Origin: Prinsepia uniflora
Taxonomy: Eukaryota; Streptophyta; Magnoliopsida; Rosales; Rosaceae
Reading direction: 5' to 3'
Assembly (NCBI GenBank): GCA_032719365.1
Contig: CM064867.1
Span: 64,602,136 to 64,666,135, forward strand
Length of the DNA: 64,000 nt
The position numbers were made by a program, and so were the translations under genes. Positions 18,572 to 29,463 of this stretch are shown here, one piece after another. The stretch's first letter is position 1, and each line of letters opens with the position of its first letter. The notes beneath the pieces were generated by a model. The model was given only the letters and a program-made list of their open reading frames with translations. It did not search any database and was not told where the DNA came from.

Positions 18572-21500
18572 TGTAATGACCCGTCCCGAATATCGGGATT
18601 GAATATTAATTAATTATGATTTAGAATGACTAATCGGGGATTAGTTGAGTGAAATCGGACGAAACGTGCAAAATGACCGTTTTGCCCCTAGCGTGGGCAA
18701 AATGTTGACTTTTAGTTCGGGCGGTCAAACAGACTTTGACCGATGACTGTGACGTAGTTCGGGACGTCACGAGTTCATAGACAGGTGGCACGTTCGATTC
18801 CGACATTCGTAGTGAAAGTTATGATGATCGGAAGATGAGGGGTATTTTGGTAATTTGGCATAGTAGGGGCCAAATGTTGACTTTTTGATCGGGAGGTCCG
18901 ATGGACGAGGGCCAAGGACCGTTACGTAGGTCTCGTCGATACGAATCCAACGACAGGCGGCATGCCGAAATCGGAGATTCGACGACGAAGTTATGGTCAC
19001 GGAATCGGGCTCGATTAACCGAACGAACCGGGATTAAAATAATATTTTAATGTGAACAGTACCCGGTGACTGTGCACATCCGGATGAGTGACAAGTGTCA
19101 CCCATCCCTTGTTTCCAGCTCCATGTTTCCCTCCCAACACTATCATTACTACATCATCATTCCTACACCATCATTCCTCCATCTTTTTTTCCCATTTTTC
19201 TTCTTCTTTGTTTTCTTACCCGTGAGAGGGGGAATCAGAATTGGGAGAATTGAGCTCCCTTTCACATCCAGTTTTGAGGGGAATTTGTGAGATTGTGAGA
19301 GAGGATTAAACTGGGGAAACACTGAGGGTCGATTGGGGGCTGGAGACTGAGAATCGAAAATTTAGAAAAATTGGGGGGAAATTCAAATACTGGGAATTGA
19401 GCCGTGAGGATCGAAATTGAACTCACTTCGAGCTTCCTGGGATCATTACGATCAGAAACGTCGAAAGAACGAAGGAAATTGGTGTTGTTTTGACTCTGAA
19501 CACACTTGGTGACAGAGGATGAAATTCGAGGTTGAGTCGAGGGAATTGAGGCTTTGATTGACGAAATTGATGTGGGGATTGTGTTCCTGAGGATCCCACG
19601 ATGCTTCTGGGTTCATCAATTGAAGGAAAACGCTGGAGATTGACTGAACTCCATGGTTGCACAGTGACGAAGAATCGAGTTTGAGTCGTGGCGTTTGAGC
19701 CACGAATTGATGCAATTGAGTTGGGGAAAATACTTACCTGAGTCCATTGAAGCTTACTGGTGAACCAATTGAACGAAATCAAGAAGCTTTGATGGTTTTC
19801 GAAGGATGAACAGTGGCCGGATGTCCTTCGATTGATCATCTGTGATCGTGAGGTTAGAGGTAATGTTTCTTGTAATTAAGTCCACTGAACTCTAATTAGA
19901 CTTGAATCGAAACTGACTGAATGTTCAATTGGTGGAATCAATGTCGAATTGACAGAAAATGAACCGGGTCGCCTCGCGGGTTAAATGGCCCGTTTGACAG
20001 ACAAACGGGTGAGGGAGACAGCACTGTAGCTGGCGCGTGGGTTTCACGCGCAGCCACTCACGGTGGCGCGTGGGGGCGCGTCCGGCCTAGTCTCAAGGTG
20101 AGGTCAACATGACTTTTGATCCTCTCAGTGTAACGAACATTTTGACGTCGATTTCGATGAAATCGGATATTGTTTCGTTAATGTTCCGCGTATCCGAAGT
20201 TTTGTTTTACGTTTAAAATAAGTATTTAAATCCCGGAAAAATTGGGGAAAATTATATGATGTATTTTGAGATGTTAGTAACCCTCTATAATGGTTTTGGA
20301 CAGGAGTTGTGATTTTCAGATTTTACGGAAAAACGTGCAGCTCGGAAACGGACCGTTTTGGACGGTGTGTGTGAGTGGACTTTGTTTTCTAACCGTGATG
20401 CATGCATATATGATTTCTAATGCCTTATTATATGATTTTATATGCTTGGGCATGATTTATGTTTCAATCCGGTAATTTCTCGGTTTTATGATTATTATAT
20501 TATTATTTTGGGCGATTTTCGAGAAATTACGAAATTTGATTGAAAATAATGTTTGGACTTGGTTTATGAGTCCGGGATTGAAATTGATTGAAAATAATGT
20601 TTGGACTCGGATTATTGAGTCATGGATTGAAAAATGATGTGGTGACTCGGGAATGAGTCGAGGGTCAATTTCGTGGATTTACGTGAACATGGCAACGGAG
20701 GTTGCAACGCATAGATTTGCGTGATAATGCTATTTTGGGCATGAGAACCCAAGTGAATAGTGATTTTGACTTGGATTTGGAGTCACTTGTGAAATTGTGA
20801 AATTAATGATTTATTGTGATTTTATGATTATTTTAATCAGTCTTTCGGACACGTTTTACGAGGAATGTGCAGATGATGTTTTGGGCTAGGCCCGGAGTTT
20901 AAATGATTTCTAAAATGATGTTTTGACTTGGTTGGTGAGTCAATGATGATTTTCGGATTATTCTATTGATTTAAATGTGATTTTAACGGTTTATGTGTAA
21001 AAGGTATTTTGGGCTTAAGACCCAGTTGAGAATGATCTTGACTTGGTATGAAGTCAAGATTTGATTGAAATGTTTTGGGATGTAATTCCCGGGATGGTTT
21101 TCATTGTGATTGTGATATTCCCAGACGGTCGGTGCTTGGGGGGATTACCCAGACGACCGGAGCTTGGGGGATGTGATTGTAGGATCGGGAGTCGATCCTA
21201 TGGTAGTCAGCTTCTCGGATGATACTGAGCCTGGATGTACCACTCGGAGGTGTCTGATCCTGGGGATGTGTTCGCCCAAAGGTGACTGAGCCCGAGGGGG
21301 TTGAGCCCAGAGGTGTTTATTCCCGAGAGAGTGACTGGATATTGGCCTACGCGTAGTGCAGCACTTGTGAGCAGTGCAGTTTGATTGATTTTACACTTGT
21401 GAGTAGTGCAGATGTGATTTGTGATATTTTATGCACTTGTGAGTAGTGCGGATTGATATATTTCTTGTGCACTGGTGATTAGTGCTGATTGGTATTGATT

Positions 21501-21963
21501 GTGATGATGTACTGGTATTGAGTACGGGTTTTTGGTCCTTGTGGCCAGTGATTATGTTTTCGCATGGTTTGGCCTGAGAGCCGGGATTTGATGTTTTATA
21601 ACATGAACTAATTTGGTGAACATGCGTTTTATGGACCATGGGAAAATATGTTTTGATTTTATCGGTCACTCATGTTTTACGATATGCATGCAAGTTTGTG
21701 AAAACTGGAGGGTAAGAATGTATTTTGATAAATGTTTATATAAGAGGTCATTTTTGTCCACTCACACCTTTTCTGTTTTGTGACCCTCCAGGCCGTGGTA
21801 CGACGTTCGGGACTGATCGTGAGGCGGTGACAGCAGCAGAAATCCGCGCAAACATCCCTTGTCTGGCAAGCACTGAAGGGGAGTTTCGGACCTTTAGTTG
21901 ACTTGTCAGACGGGAGCAGGACCGAGCACGGTTTTTGACGTCCAGTTGGGACGGGTCCTGTCA
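18572..21963 (+). mobile_element. Solo LTR E, chromovirus-like (3.39 kb), inside Cassandra
   Basis: It begins TGTAATGACCCGTCCCG and ends ACGGGTCCTGTCA, flanked by a perfect TCGGA duplication (18567-18571 and 21964-21968). There is no interior. It carries the CGCGTG inverted repeat (20033-20051), the GTGAGTGG block (20371), several GGG...CCC motifs and the 'gtccactcacaccttttctg...cagg' block ending 21791. It inserted 20 bp into Cassandra's 3' LTR, so it is younger than Cassandra. Confidence 0.92.
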
Positions 21964-22229
21964 TCGGAGGAAACGGTGAACAATTCCACATTCTTGCGAA
22001 GGGGGAATGTTCTGGGAAGGAATGGTGGTGTGCCTTAAAGGTTTAGTCACACACCTATCTAGCACGAGGCCTCCCTTGGTCGCGCTGGTTGAGGTGTTAT
22101 CCCAAGCATGAGGTCTTGGGGTCAAAACCCAGCGGGCACACATTGATTAGTTCTCGTGGCGGTCCGGGTGTGGGATAATATCCTGTTAGATAGAGTGGAC
22201 CGCTGCGCAACTCTGATCTAAATGAGGCT

Positions 22230-22346
22230 TTTTGGGAGCTCAGTGGCTTTGGGTTCGGTTGGAACTCCAAAGTTAAGCGAGTTGAGGTTGGTGCAATTCC
22301 ATGATGTGTGACCCCCTGGGAAGTTTCACTGTGTGCTCCCAAAAAC
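22230..22346 (+). other. 5S rRNA-like domain in Cassandra 3' LTR
   Basis: This is the second copy of the 5S-like domain. 'aactccaaagttaagcgag' is conserved, while the box C region has changed to 'gatgtgtgaccccctggg'. It lies on the far side of solo LTR E from the start of the same LTR. Confidence 0.85.
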
Positions 22347-22440
22347 AAAACCGTGAGGGCAAGGGTCAGGAGGCCCAAAGCGGACAATATCGTGTTAGAT
22401 GAGTCGGGTCCTAACAGAGGAGGGTTGGGTCCTAACAGAT

Positions 22441-22850
22441 AGGCTACGTGGCAGCTGACGTGGCAGGTCCACATCAGCCATGTCAGGCCATGTGGACCAG
22501 TGAGAGGGTCCCATGTAGCAGGGTGTTAGAACTTGTCAGGTCATGTCAAATGATGTGGTAGTCCACGTCATACATGTCAGACCACGTGGACCAATGAGAT
22601 GGTGCCACATGGTAGTGTGTCAGGTTGTTAGAGCTGACGTGGCTATGACACGTGGCAGTGATGACTTCAGCAGGTGACATCATCACGTGATGTGGCAGTG
22701 TTAGAGGGTGACACATGGACCAGTCAGGGTGTGCCATGTGGTAGGATGTTAGACCTGACATATGTTAGACATATCAAGCTAACGTTAGCTAGGGCTGACG
22801 TCAGCAGATGACGTCAGTATTGACCAGCGTTGACCGCTATTGACTAGACT
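22441..22850 (+). repeat. Diverged ~100-bp repeats with ACGTG motifs in LTR D
   Basis: About three diverged units carry 'catgtggaccagtgagaggg', 'cacgtggaccaatgagatgg' and 'cacatggaccagtcagggtg', each followed by 'gtgttag'-like sequence. CACGTGG and GACGTGG cores recur. Two TGACGTCA palindromes (22795-22804 region and 22809-22816) and three TTGAC motifs (22820-22845) follow. The left part of LTR D (17905-17990) has related 'gacgtggcaa' and 'cacgtggtag' sequence. Confidence 0.65.
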
Positions 22851-24516
22851 TTGATTGGTGCGTGAGGGCGCGTGGGCACGAATTTTGAGGTTGAACTGGT
22901 CTTATTCAAAAAGTTTCGATGATCTGAATCTATTGGAAGTGGTTTCAGATTGATCGGAGGTCGTTTGGTTAGTATTTTAGAGGTTTTCAGCCTCGGGAAG
23001 CGTGTTCGAGACACGTTAACTATTTCGAGAAATTTGAGGGTTTGTGATTTGGACATGTATAGATGGTTAGTAACCTTTGAGTATGATTTGTATAGATCTG
23101 GACATCCCGGAGATTGTGGATTAGCCTCGTTGTGGTTTACAACACGGATTGTGAGCGCGCATCATGGACAGTTTCTGAATGGACTTTGATTTCTAAATGA
23201 TGCATGCTTATCTATGTTTTAATGATTTATGAATATGGTTTGAAATGCCCGATTCATGTTTTATATGATTTGAATGATGTTTTAATTATCGGCGTGAATG
23301 ATTTCACGGAGATGCGTGAAAGCGGTATTTCATGCTTGAGACCCTAATGTGCATATTAAGTGGATTTGATCATGATTTGAAAATGAAATGCCTTGTGAAC
23401 TTGAATGTCGGTTTTTGAATGCTTTTGCGGATTTATGTGAAAATGGAATTTTGGGCTTGTGACCCATTTGAATAAATGAATTTGGGTTTGTGACCTAGTT
23501 GACTAATGATTTTGGTCTTATGACTCGATTTGAAATGATTTGAGATTGTGAAGTGGGAACTGGACACCGTTTTTATGAGATTTATGGAAACTGATTTTGG
23601 GCTGAGACCCTATGTGAAAGAACTGTTTTGATTTGAGAAACGACAGTTTGAAAACGTGTTTCCACTGTTTTTATTATGACCATTCTCCAAGATGATGGAT
23701 ATGACTCTGGTAGGAATGTGTTCCCCTAGAGAGGGCCTCCGAATGGAATGTGCTTCCCCAAATATGTCGCTATAATGTGATAGTAGCCTCCATATGTCGA
23801 CCATCCTATGTGATGTGTGATCCTAGAGAGGTCACGAGGACACTGTCTGCATGAGTGTTAGAGATGGACATTTTGTAGACGTCGAGTCAGGGGTTCCAAG
23901 CCTGTAGATGCCATCGCTCAGTGGTCGACCATCCTGTGTGATGTGTGATCCTAAGTTAGAGCACCTAGATGTCGAGCCACAAGCCCCGAGCCTGGTATAT
24001 ATTCGGATGTATAATCTCGAGTCGCACGCATAGCGCTGATATCGTGACAATTAATGATTTGACGAAAATAAACGAATAGACGGATGTTGGATATGAGAAT
24101 GGGTCCCAAGATTTTTGACTTATTGATTTGTGTCTAGATGTTTTTAAACGTGTGATGGTTTTAGGATGATTGCATCGGTTTTTATCACATACTATTTTAG
24201 TGAAAAAAAGGTTTTTAAATTGACATGCATGTATGCTTTGTAAAATGAAAGGTATAAATGTCATTTTTGGAAATTGTTTTCGAACTGTTTATTTTTGTCC
24301 ACTCACAACTTTTATGTTTTTGATACCCTTCAGGTTGATCGGGATGTGGGCTCTAGCCGAGACCGAGACATCACATTGTGCTGCGAACCCATAACTTACT
24401 ACGCACTCGGGTAACCCCGAACGAGTTACGATTTTATCCCTAGTCTGGCACGTGGTGTCAGACGGGAGTAGGACACATCCCACGATAATCCAAGGGGATT
24501 GAGATAAGTCCTATCA

Positions 24517-27120
24517 CTCTAACATCGAGCCGGGCTCTGTTTCCTGAGATTGGAATTATGATTAGACCGTGACTCAGATGTCAAGCCGAGCTCTGTTTCC
24601 TGAGCCAGTCCATATTCGGACGTCGAGTTGGGCTCTGTTTCCCGAGTGAATTTCCTACTAGTAGTGCAGATATTGTGATTGAGCTTCAGGATGAGTTGTG
24701 ATAACGCTTAAACTACGCATTAAATTAAACACGTAATTTGAGTATTATGCAATTTAACCATTTTTATGTAGATGTAGTATTGGTAAATAGTTATCGTTCT
24801 TAATCGGGGAAATTAGGGAATATTAATAATTTGTTAGTGAGAAAGAATAATGAATAAAAGAATAAATTAATAAAATAATTAATGAATAAATGAATTAAAG
24901 AATAAATAAATTAAAGAATTAATAATTAAAGAATTAATGAATTAATGAATAAAAGAATAAAAGAATAAAAGAATAAAGAATAAAAGAGGGGTTTGAAAAG
25001 ATTTGTAATCTAAACTAAAGAAAACACTAACTAAGAATTAAATTAAACTTAACAATAACATTATTTAAAACTACTCCTAAAATAAACTTCTTTTAAATAC
25101 AATTTTTGCTAACACTCTAACATTATGCTTATATTGAACCAATCACGAAATCCTACCTTCATCATCTCTATTATATGCATACGTTTTTCATATTATAAAT
25201 TCACCGAACAAAGGATTATTATTTACAATATGATATACCTTAAGTTTGTGATCAAATGTACCGACAACGGCCGACATTAAAATCTCTTCAATCAAATGCT
25301 AAGTGCACCGACAGCGGCCAACACTTAGCATCAAATTGAAGTATGAAACACTAAAACATATAAAGTAAAAGAATTTCAGAAAATAAAACACATGCAGATT
25401 GTATTCATACTTACAAATGTTAGAAAGAAAATACCAACACATATATGAAATTATAAATAAAACTAAAATAATAACAAGAATTTAAGTAGAAAAAGATGGT
25501 TTTTCACAAGAATCACCGAACAACGGTAGGAAACTTGTGAAGATGGAAGAAGAAATTCGAGGACTTCGATCTTAAAAACTCTTGAATTGCCTTAAAATTA
25601 CTCAGCCTTAGGTTTTTCTTAAGGAAAGTATAAAATTGTAATTAAAAAGAAGTTTAAGAAATTCTAAGAACAAAATAAAGAAAATGAAACTAAGAACAAA
25701 ATAATGGAAATGAAACTAAAATAAATAATCAAAAGAAGTTACAAATGATCTCTCAAAAGAGAGAAACAAAAGAACTAAACAAAAAACTAAATACTAAGAA
25801 AATGGAAGAAATGGAAAAATGGGGACCATTGGGGACTCAATACAATGAGAAACACTTCTCTATTTATAGAGAAAGTGTCTCAATGAAAACTAAAAAATCA
25901 AATAAAAATATATATAAAAAAACAATAAAAAAAATACATGAAAAATAATGATGAAAAATCTGATTTTGGAGTTGATTGTGGCTGGAAAATGGAAAAGTGG
26001 CTGAAAAGAGGAGCATGGAGTCAGTAGCAGTTGGATGTGCTGCAAAGATGGGACATGGCATGCGCGAGTTGGAAAGGGCCTGCAGTTCGGCGGCCGCAGG
26101 CTGGAAAAAGCAGGGAAAGTCGACATGGGATGCGGTGTGACATACGGAGAAGTCAGCGCACGCATGCTGACAAGAGGGCGGGATGATCAGTATGCGCGCG
26201 CCAAACCAACAATGAAGCTTCAACAGGCGCGCTTCGACTGGGCTGGAATCTCTGGGCTGGGCTACTTCGCGTGGGGCGAAATGAACAGGACCGTGGGCCT
26301 GGGCGTGATTGGGCTGGAATTTGGGTTTTTGGGCTTCAAACTTGGATTGAGTTTCTGCAAAAGAATAATTAATTAATTAATATAATTTCATCGAATTTCT
26401 TCCATAATTTTTTCGTTCTAATTCCGATCGGAACGATTCTTTCGCCAAAACGCTCCAAATTCCAAGCTTTATTTATTTCTACAAAAATATCACAAAATAT
26501 ATTATTTTATCCAATTGTTTATTATTTTAATATTAAAATTCAAGTATAAAGGGTATAAAATAATATAAAATAATGCTTAATTAACGACCTATCAGGTTGA
26601 TTGTGTGTGATTCCTGTGATGTTGTGAGTGGTGATTATGTTGGTTTGTGATGCTATTGGTAATTATGGTTGCTATTCCTTTCACGTATTTCGAGGTTTTG
26701 AACTATGTTATGTTTTAATCGAGTTTAACTGTTTTCCACATGTATGCATAGTTTTATAAAACGAGGGTACTTATGTTTTTTAGCTATGTTTTTAAAACAC
26801 GTATTTTTCGTCCACTCACACGTTTTCTTCATGATTTTGTGTCTACTCTCTAGACTGTGGTACAAGGACATGGATCTACTTTAAGATTGAGGCATCAATT
26901 AGGCTTCGCGTACTCTTCAGTGTTTTAAGGTAGGAATAGACATTTGAGTAGTTTTGTGTCTAGCACTTATACCCTGTAAATAGTAGTGTAAACTTTATCC
27001 CGTTTCTGACCGTTGGTGAACCGTTTATAAATGCTAGTTTACTGGGGTTGTTCTTGGTTTTTGGATATTAGGTATCAGATGGAAGCAGGATCTCCTCGGT
27101 AATCGAGATGGGTTCTGTCA
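24517..27120 (+). mobile_element. Chromovirus-like LTR remnant H, split by solo LTR F
   Basis: Left part 24517-24698 has three repeats of 'gggctctgtttcctgag' (24532, 24587 and 24632). Right part 26600-27120 has the conserved block 'gtccactcacacgttttc...tctctag' (26811-26853) and 'cagatggaagcagg', and ends GGGTTCTGTCA. No primer site follows, so it is a solo or truncated LTR. Confidence 0.6.
24699..26594 (-). mobile_element. Athila-type solo LTR F
   Basis: 1.9 kb, beginning TGATAACGCTTAAACTACGC and ending AACGACCTATCA, clearly the same family as the LTRs of element G. Flanks AGTTG (24694-24698) and GGTTG (26595-26599) match at four of five bases, consistent with an aged target duplication. 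It holds an AT-rich 'gaattaaa' minisatellite (24836-24990), 'caccgacagcgg' motifs (25300 region) and a minus-strand TATA (25860-25869). The open frames in it are chance. Confidence 0.85.
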
Positions 27121-27338
27121 GATTGAGTCCACGAGCCTCGTCAAAATCACCATCTACCTTGGTCACTACCTTCCTCTCAAACAATCTATCTTAACTAGAT
27201 AGAATCTTCTTGAGCCTATCACTCTAGTGCAATAAAAAAAGTTGAACTTATAACCGAAGACGGAAGCAGGCCATCCATTCCAGCACCAATCTTCCTAAGA
27301 AGCCCTTAAAGGAACCGCTCGCCTAAGTCAATTTTTGT
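27121..27338. other. Non-coding interval
   Basis: No gene or clear repeat is seen. 'cctatcactcta' at 27214 is also present at the end of LTR D (24510), which may be chance or a trace of rearrangement. Confidence 0.3.
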
Positions 27339-27595
27339 ACAAAATCCCGACACCACCTTCGCTATCAGTATCATCATCATCACCATTCCCACCTCCATCC
27401 ATAATTAACCCCATATTCATCTCAGCTTATCTTTCTCTTTCAATTTCCCTCCCTCTCCCTATCTCTATCTCTAACCCTAACCCTAACCTCATGCTTTTTC
27501 TCGTAACCATTATCAGAGTCGTCGTTATCAGAAATCTTGTTATGGCATCTGCAGGAGCCAGAAGATTCATTGGTGGCATCTATGGGTACATACGT
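27339..27595 (+). pseudogene. Possible 5' UTR and first exon of a disrupted gene
   Basis: A pyrimidine-rich leader contains a telo-box, 'ctaaccctaaccctaacc' (27471-27488), typical of plant housekeeping promoters or 5' UTRs. An ATG at 27542 starts MASAGARRFIGGIYGYI and runs into a good donor site, GTGAGT, at about 27594. A Cassandra element begins 25 bases later, and I cannot find a second exon. I do not recognise the protein. It may be an orphan exon of a gene broken by insertion, or the exon of a gene lost by rearrangement. Confidence 0.35.
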
Positions 27596-27620
27596 GAGTT
27601 CGATTTTGGTACAAGAAGTG

Positions 27621-28189
27621 TGAAACATGACCCGACTCATCTAGCACGATATTGTCCGCTTTGGGCCCAGCCCTCAAAACTCGATTAACTTTGGAGTTCC
27701 CAAAGAATCCAATGCTAGTGAGCTCCCAAAGTTCCTCATGCTAGATAGATACATGCCCACACATATACATCACTTCACCTTTCCCTCCCCTAATGTGAGA
27801 TTGTTGACCGTTCTTCCCAAGACACGGGTCTCACAATCCACCTCCCTTGGGGTCCAGCGTCCTCGCTGGCACACTTCTGGTTGAGGTCCAGTTTTGATAC
27901 CATTATGTCACGACCCGATCCATCTAACACGATATTGTCCGCTTTGGGCCCATCCCTCACAGTTTTGCTTCTAGGAACTCACGTGCAACTTCCTAGTAGC
28001 TCACCCATCTTGGGATTGCACCAGCCCAAACTCGCTTAACTTTGGAGTTCCCAAGGAATCCAAAATCACTGAGCTTCCAAAAGGCCTCATACTAGATATA
28101 TACGTGCCCACACATATAAGGCACTTCACCTTTCCCTCCCCAAGCGATGTTGGATTGTTCACCGTTCTTTCCAAGACATGGGTCTTACA
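27621..28189 (-). mobile_element. Second Cassandra TRIM element
   Basis: On the minus strand, the 5' LTR (27906-28189) begins TGTAAGACCCATGTCTTGG and ends TGACA. The interior (27836-27905) has PBS TGGTATCAAAACTGG (27888-27902) and PPT-like 'aagggaggtgga'. The 3' LTR is 27621-27835. The 5' LTR keeps a complete 5S-like core (about 27970-28065), while the 3' LTR lacks the box C half. No clear target duplication was found, so the ends may be rearranged. Confidence 0.82.
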
Positions 28190-28858
28190 ATCCAAGTCGT
28201 GATTGGAGCAGGGTTAACAGAGAGACATAAGAAGAAGAAAGACAAGTGTGCTTAGAAGAACGAGTGGTGCAACGAGACGATGAAAAAGAAGGGGTTGCTA
28301 AGATGGTCTTCGTCCGCTTTTGGCCACGAGTTTCCATGCAAAAACCCCAATCCCTCAAAATTTGATTCACTCGCTCTCCACAGAGTGTGATCTCACCATC
28401 TTGGATCCGATTATCCCCTACATCAAAATTTAAAGCCTTTTGGGAAGAAAAATACTGAATATTTATTTAATTCATCTCAGAAGGAGCAAAACCCCTCGAT
28501 TAGAAACTCTAGATTGTTCACTATATCTAATTTTCCTCAAATAAAGCCTGTTATTTCTCAAATTGAAAGGCATTCTATAATATTTTAAGGCAGAATTTTC
28601 AGAATGATTTAAAGACAAGTCGGTGAGGCCGTGAGGGTTTTAGAATGAAGAACAAAGCTTGTGTTGTCAAGAAAAAGGGCGAGCTTGAAATTACCATTGT
28701 GCCCTTTTTTCCTTCAGCTACGTTTGTGCCATATGGCCCATATCATTAAATTGATGCCTACTAACAGATTGGATGGAAAAGGTGTTTGAATGGTACGACT
28801 CCACCAATTCAGAGTGCAGGTGAGCGTAGAATGAGAATAGTATATTATGTGAGACTTT
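28190..28858. other. Intergenic sequence upstream of NDUFB8
   Basis: AT-rich with no recognisable gene or repeat. Short frames on both strands lack any family motif. Confidence 0.4.
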
Positions 28859-28859
28859 T

Positions 28860-28867
28860 TATATAAG
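28860..28867 (+). promoter_or_regulatory. Putative TATA box of NDUFB8
   Basis: TATATAAG lies about 220 bases upstream of the ATG at 29086. A short 5' UTR intron is possible (donor GTAAGC at 28988, acceptor TTTAG at 29049), but 62 bases is short for a plant intron. Inference from position only. Confidence 0.4.
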
Positions 28868-29085
28868 TCTGCAATTAAATTAAAAAGATTTTATTTTTGG
28901 AGCGTCCATTGGGTCTACAAAGGTATTCCAGGCCATCTAGCCCTGCTACGCCATTCAATTGCTAGAACAGATTGAAACGTTGTCGTTGTAAGCGCTTATC
29001 TGAATTACTTCAATTCCTGCATCCACTTCGATTGTTTTTGTTGATTTAGGTTTCATAAAGCGAAAGGGAGACAAGCATTTCGAGA

Positions 29086-29463
29086 ATGGCAGGACGATTG
29101 AGCAGTGTGGCCTCCAAGATCATGGGCGGAAACGGGGTCGTATCCCGTTCCGTCGCTTCCTCTCTCCGTCTCCGTGCCGGCATGGGTCTTCCCGTCGGCA
29201 AACATATCGTCCCCGACAAACCCCTACCCGTGAACGACGAGCTTGTGTGGGACAATGGCACGCCGTTTCCCGAACCCTGCATTGATCGCATAGCAGACAC
29301 GGTTGGAAAGTACGAAGCTTTGGCTTGGCTCTGTGGCGGTTTAAGCTGCTTTGCTGGTTTGGGATTGTTGGCCGTGTGGAACGACAAGGCCTCAAAGATT
29401 CCATTTGCTCCGAAAGTGTACCCATACGATAATCTACGAGTGGAGCTCGGTGGAGAACCTTAG
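29086..29463 (+). CDS. NDUFB8: NADH dehydrogenase (ubiquinone) 1 beta subcomplex subunit 8, plant type
   Basis: A complete 125-residue intronless frame with the family's usual plant length. It is an accessory subunit of the membrane arm of mitochondrial complex I (NADH:ubiquinone oxidoreductase) in the inner membrane; it does not catalyse electron transfer but is needed for assembly and stability. The basic, serine-rich N-terminus (MAGRLSSVASKIMGG) is consistent with import into mitochondria. Highly conserved plant signatures are 'AGMGLPVGKHIVPDKPLPVN', 'PFPEPCIDRIADTVGKYEAL' and the C-terminal 'VYPYDNLRVELGGEP'. One hydrophobic segment, about residues 78-98 ('CGGLSCFAGLGLLAV'), is the single membrane span. 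The ATG has a good context (gagaATGGC) and no upstream in-frame alternative. It is the only intact host gene seen in the window. Confidence 0.95.
   Translation: MAGRLSSVASKIMGGNGVVSRSVASSLRLRAGMGLPVGKHIVPDKPLPVNDELVWDNGTPFPEPCIDRIADTVGKYEALAWLCGGLSCFAGLGLLAVWNDKASKIPFAPKVYPYDNLRVELGGEP

Larger units (their letters stand above)
17991..22437 (+). mobile_element. Cassandra TRIM element, interrupted by solo LTR E
   Basis: A short non-coding retroelement with a 491-bp 5' LTR (17991-18481), a 70-bp interior (18482-18551) and a 3' LTR beginning at 18552. The 3' LTR is split by E and completed at 21969-22437. Removing E gives two LTRs of nearly equal length. A perfect GATAG duplication flanks it (17986-17990 and 22438-22442). 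Each LTR carries a 5S rRNA-like domain, the defining feature of Cassandra. It encodes no protein and would depend on other elements for mobility. Confidence 0.92.
17776..24516 (+). mobile_element. Degraded chromovirus-like LTR (D), split by Cassandra
   Basis: Left part 17776-17990 and right part 22443-24516. The left part has a tandem duplication of 'tggagatacgaccaggtcaa' (17780 and 17824). The right part has the usual LTR body, including 'tgtccactcacaacttttat' and 'cccttcagg' near 24296-24334, and ends AAGTCCTATCA. The left terminus is not identifiable. Cassandra and solo LTR E lie inside. Confidence 0.6.

Noticed and set aside
25745..26376. Plus-strand ORFs in solo LTR F
   Set aside because: They lie in an LTR with both ends and a near-TSD identified; no protein family is recognised.
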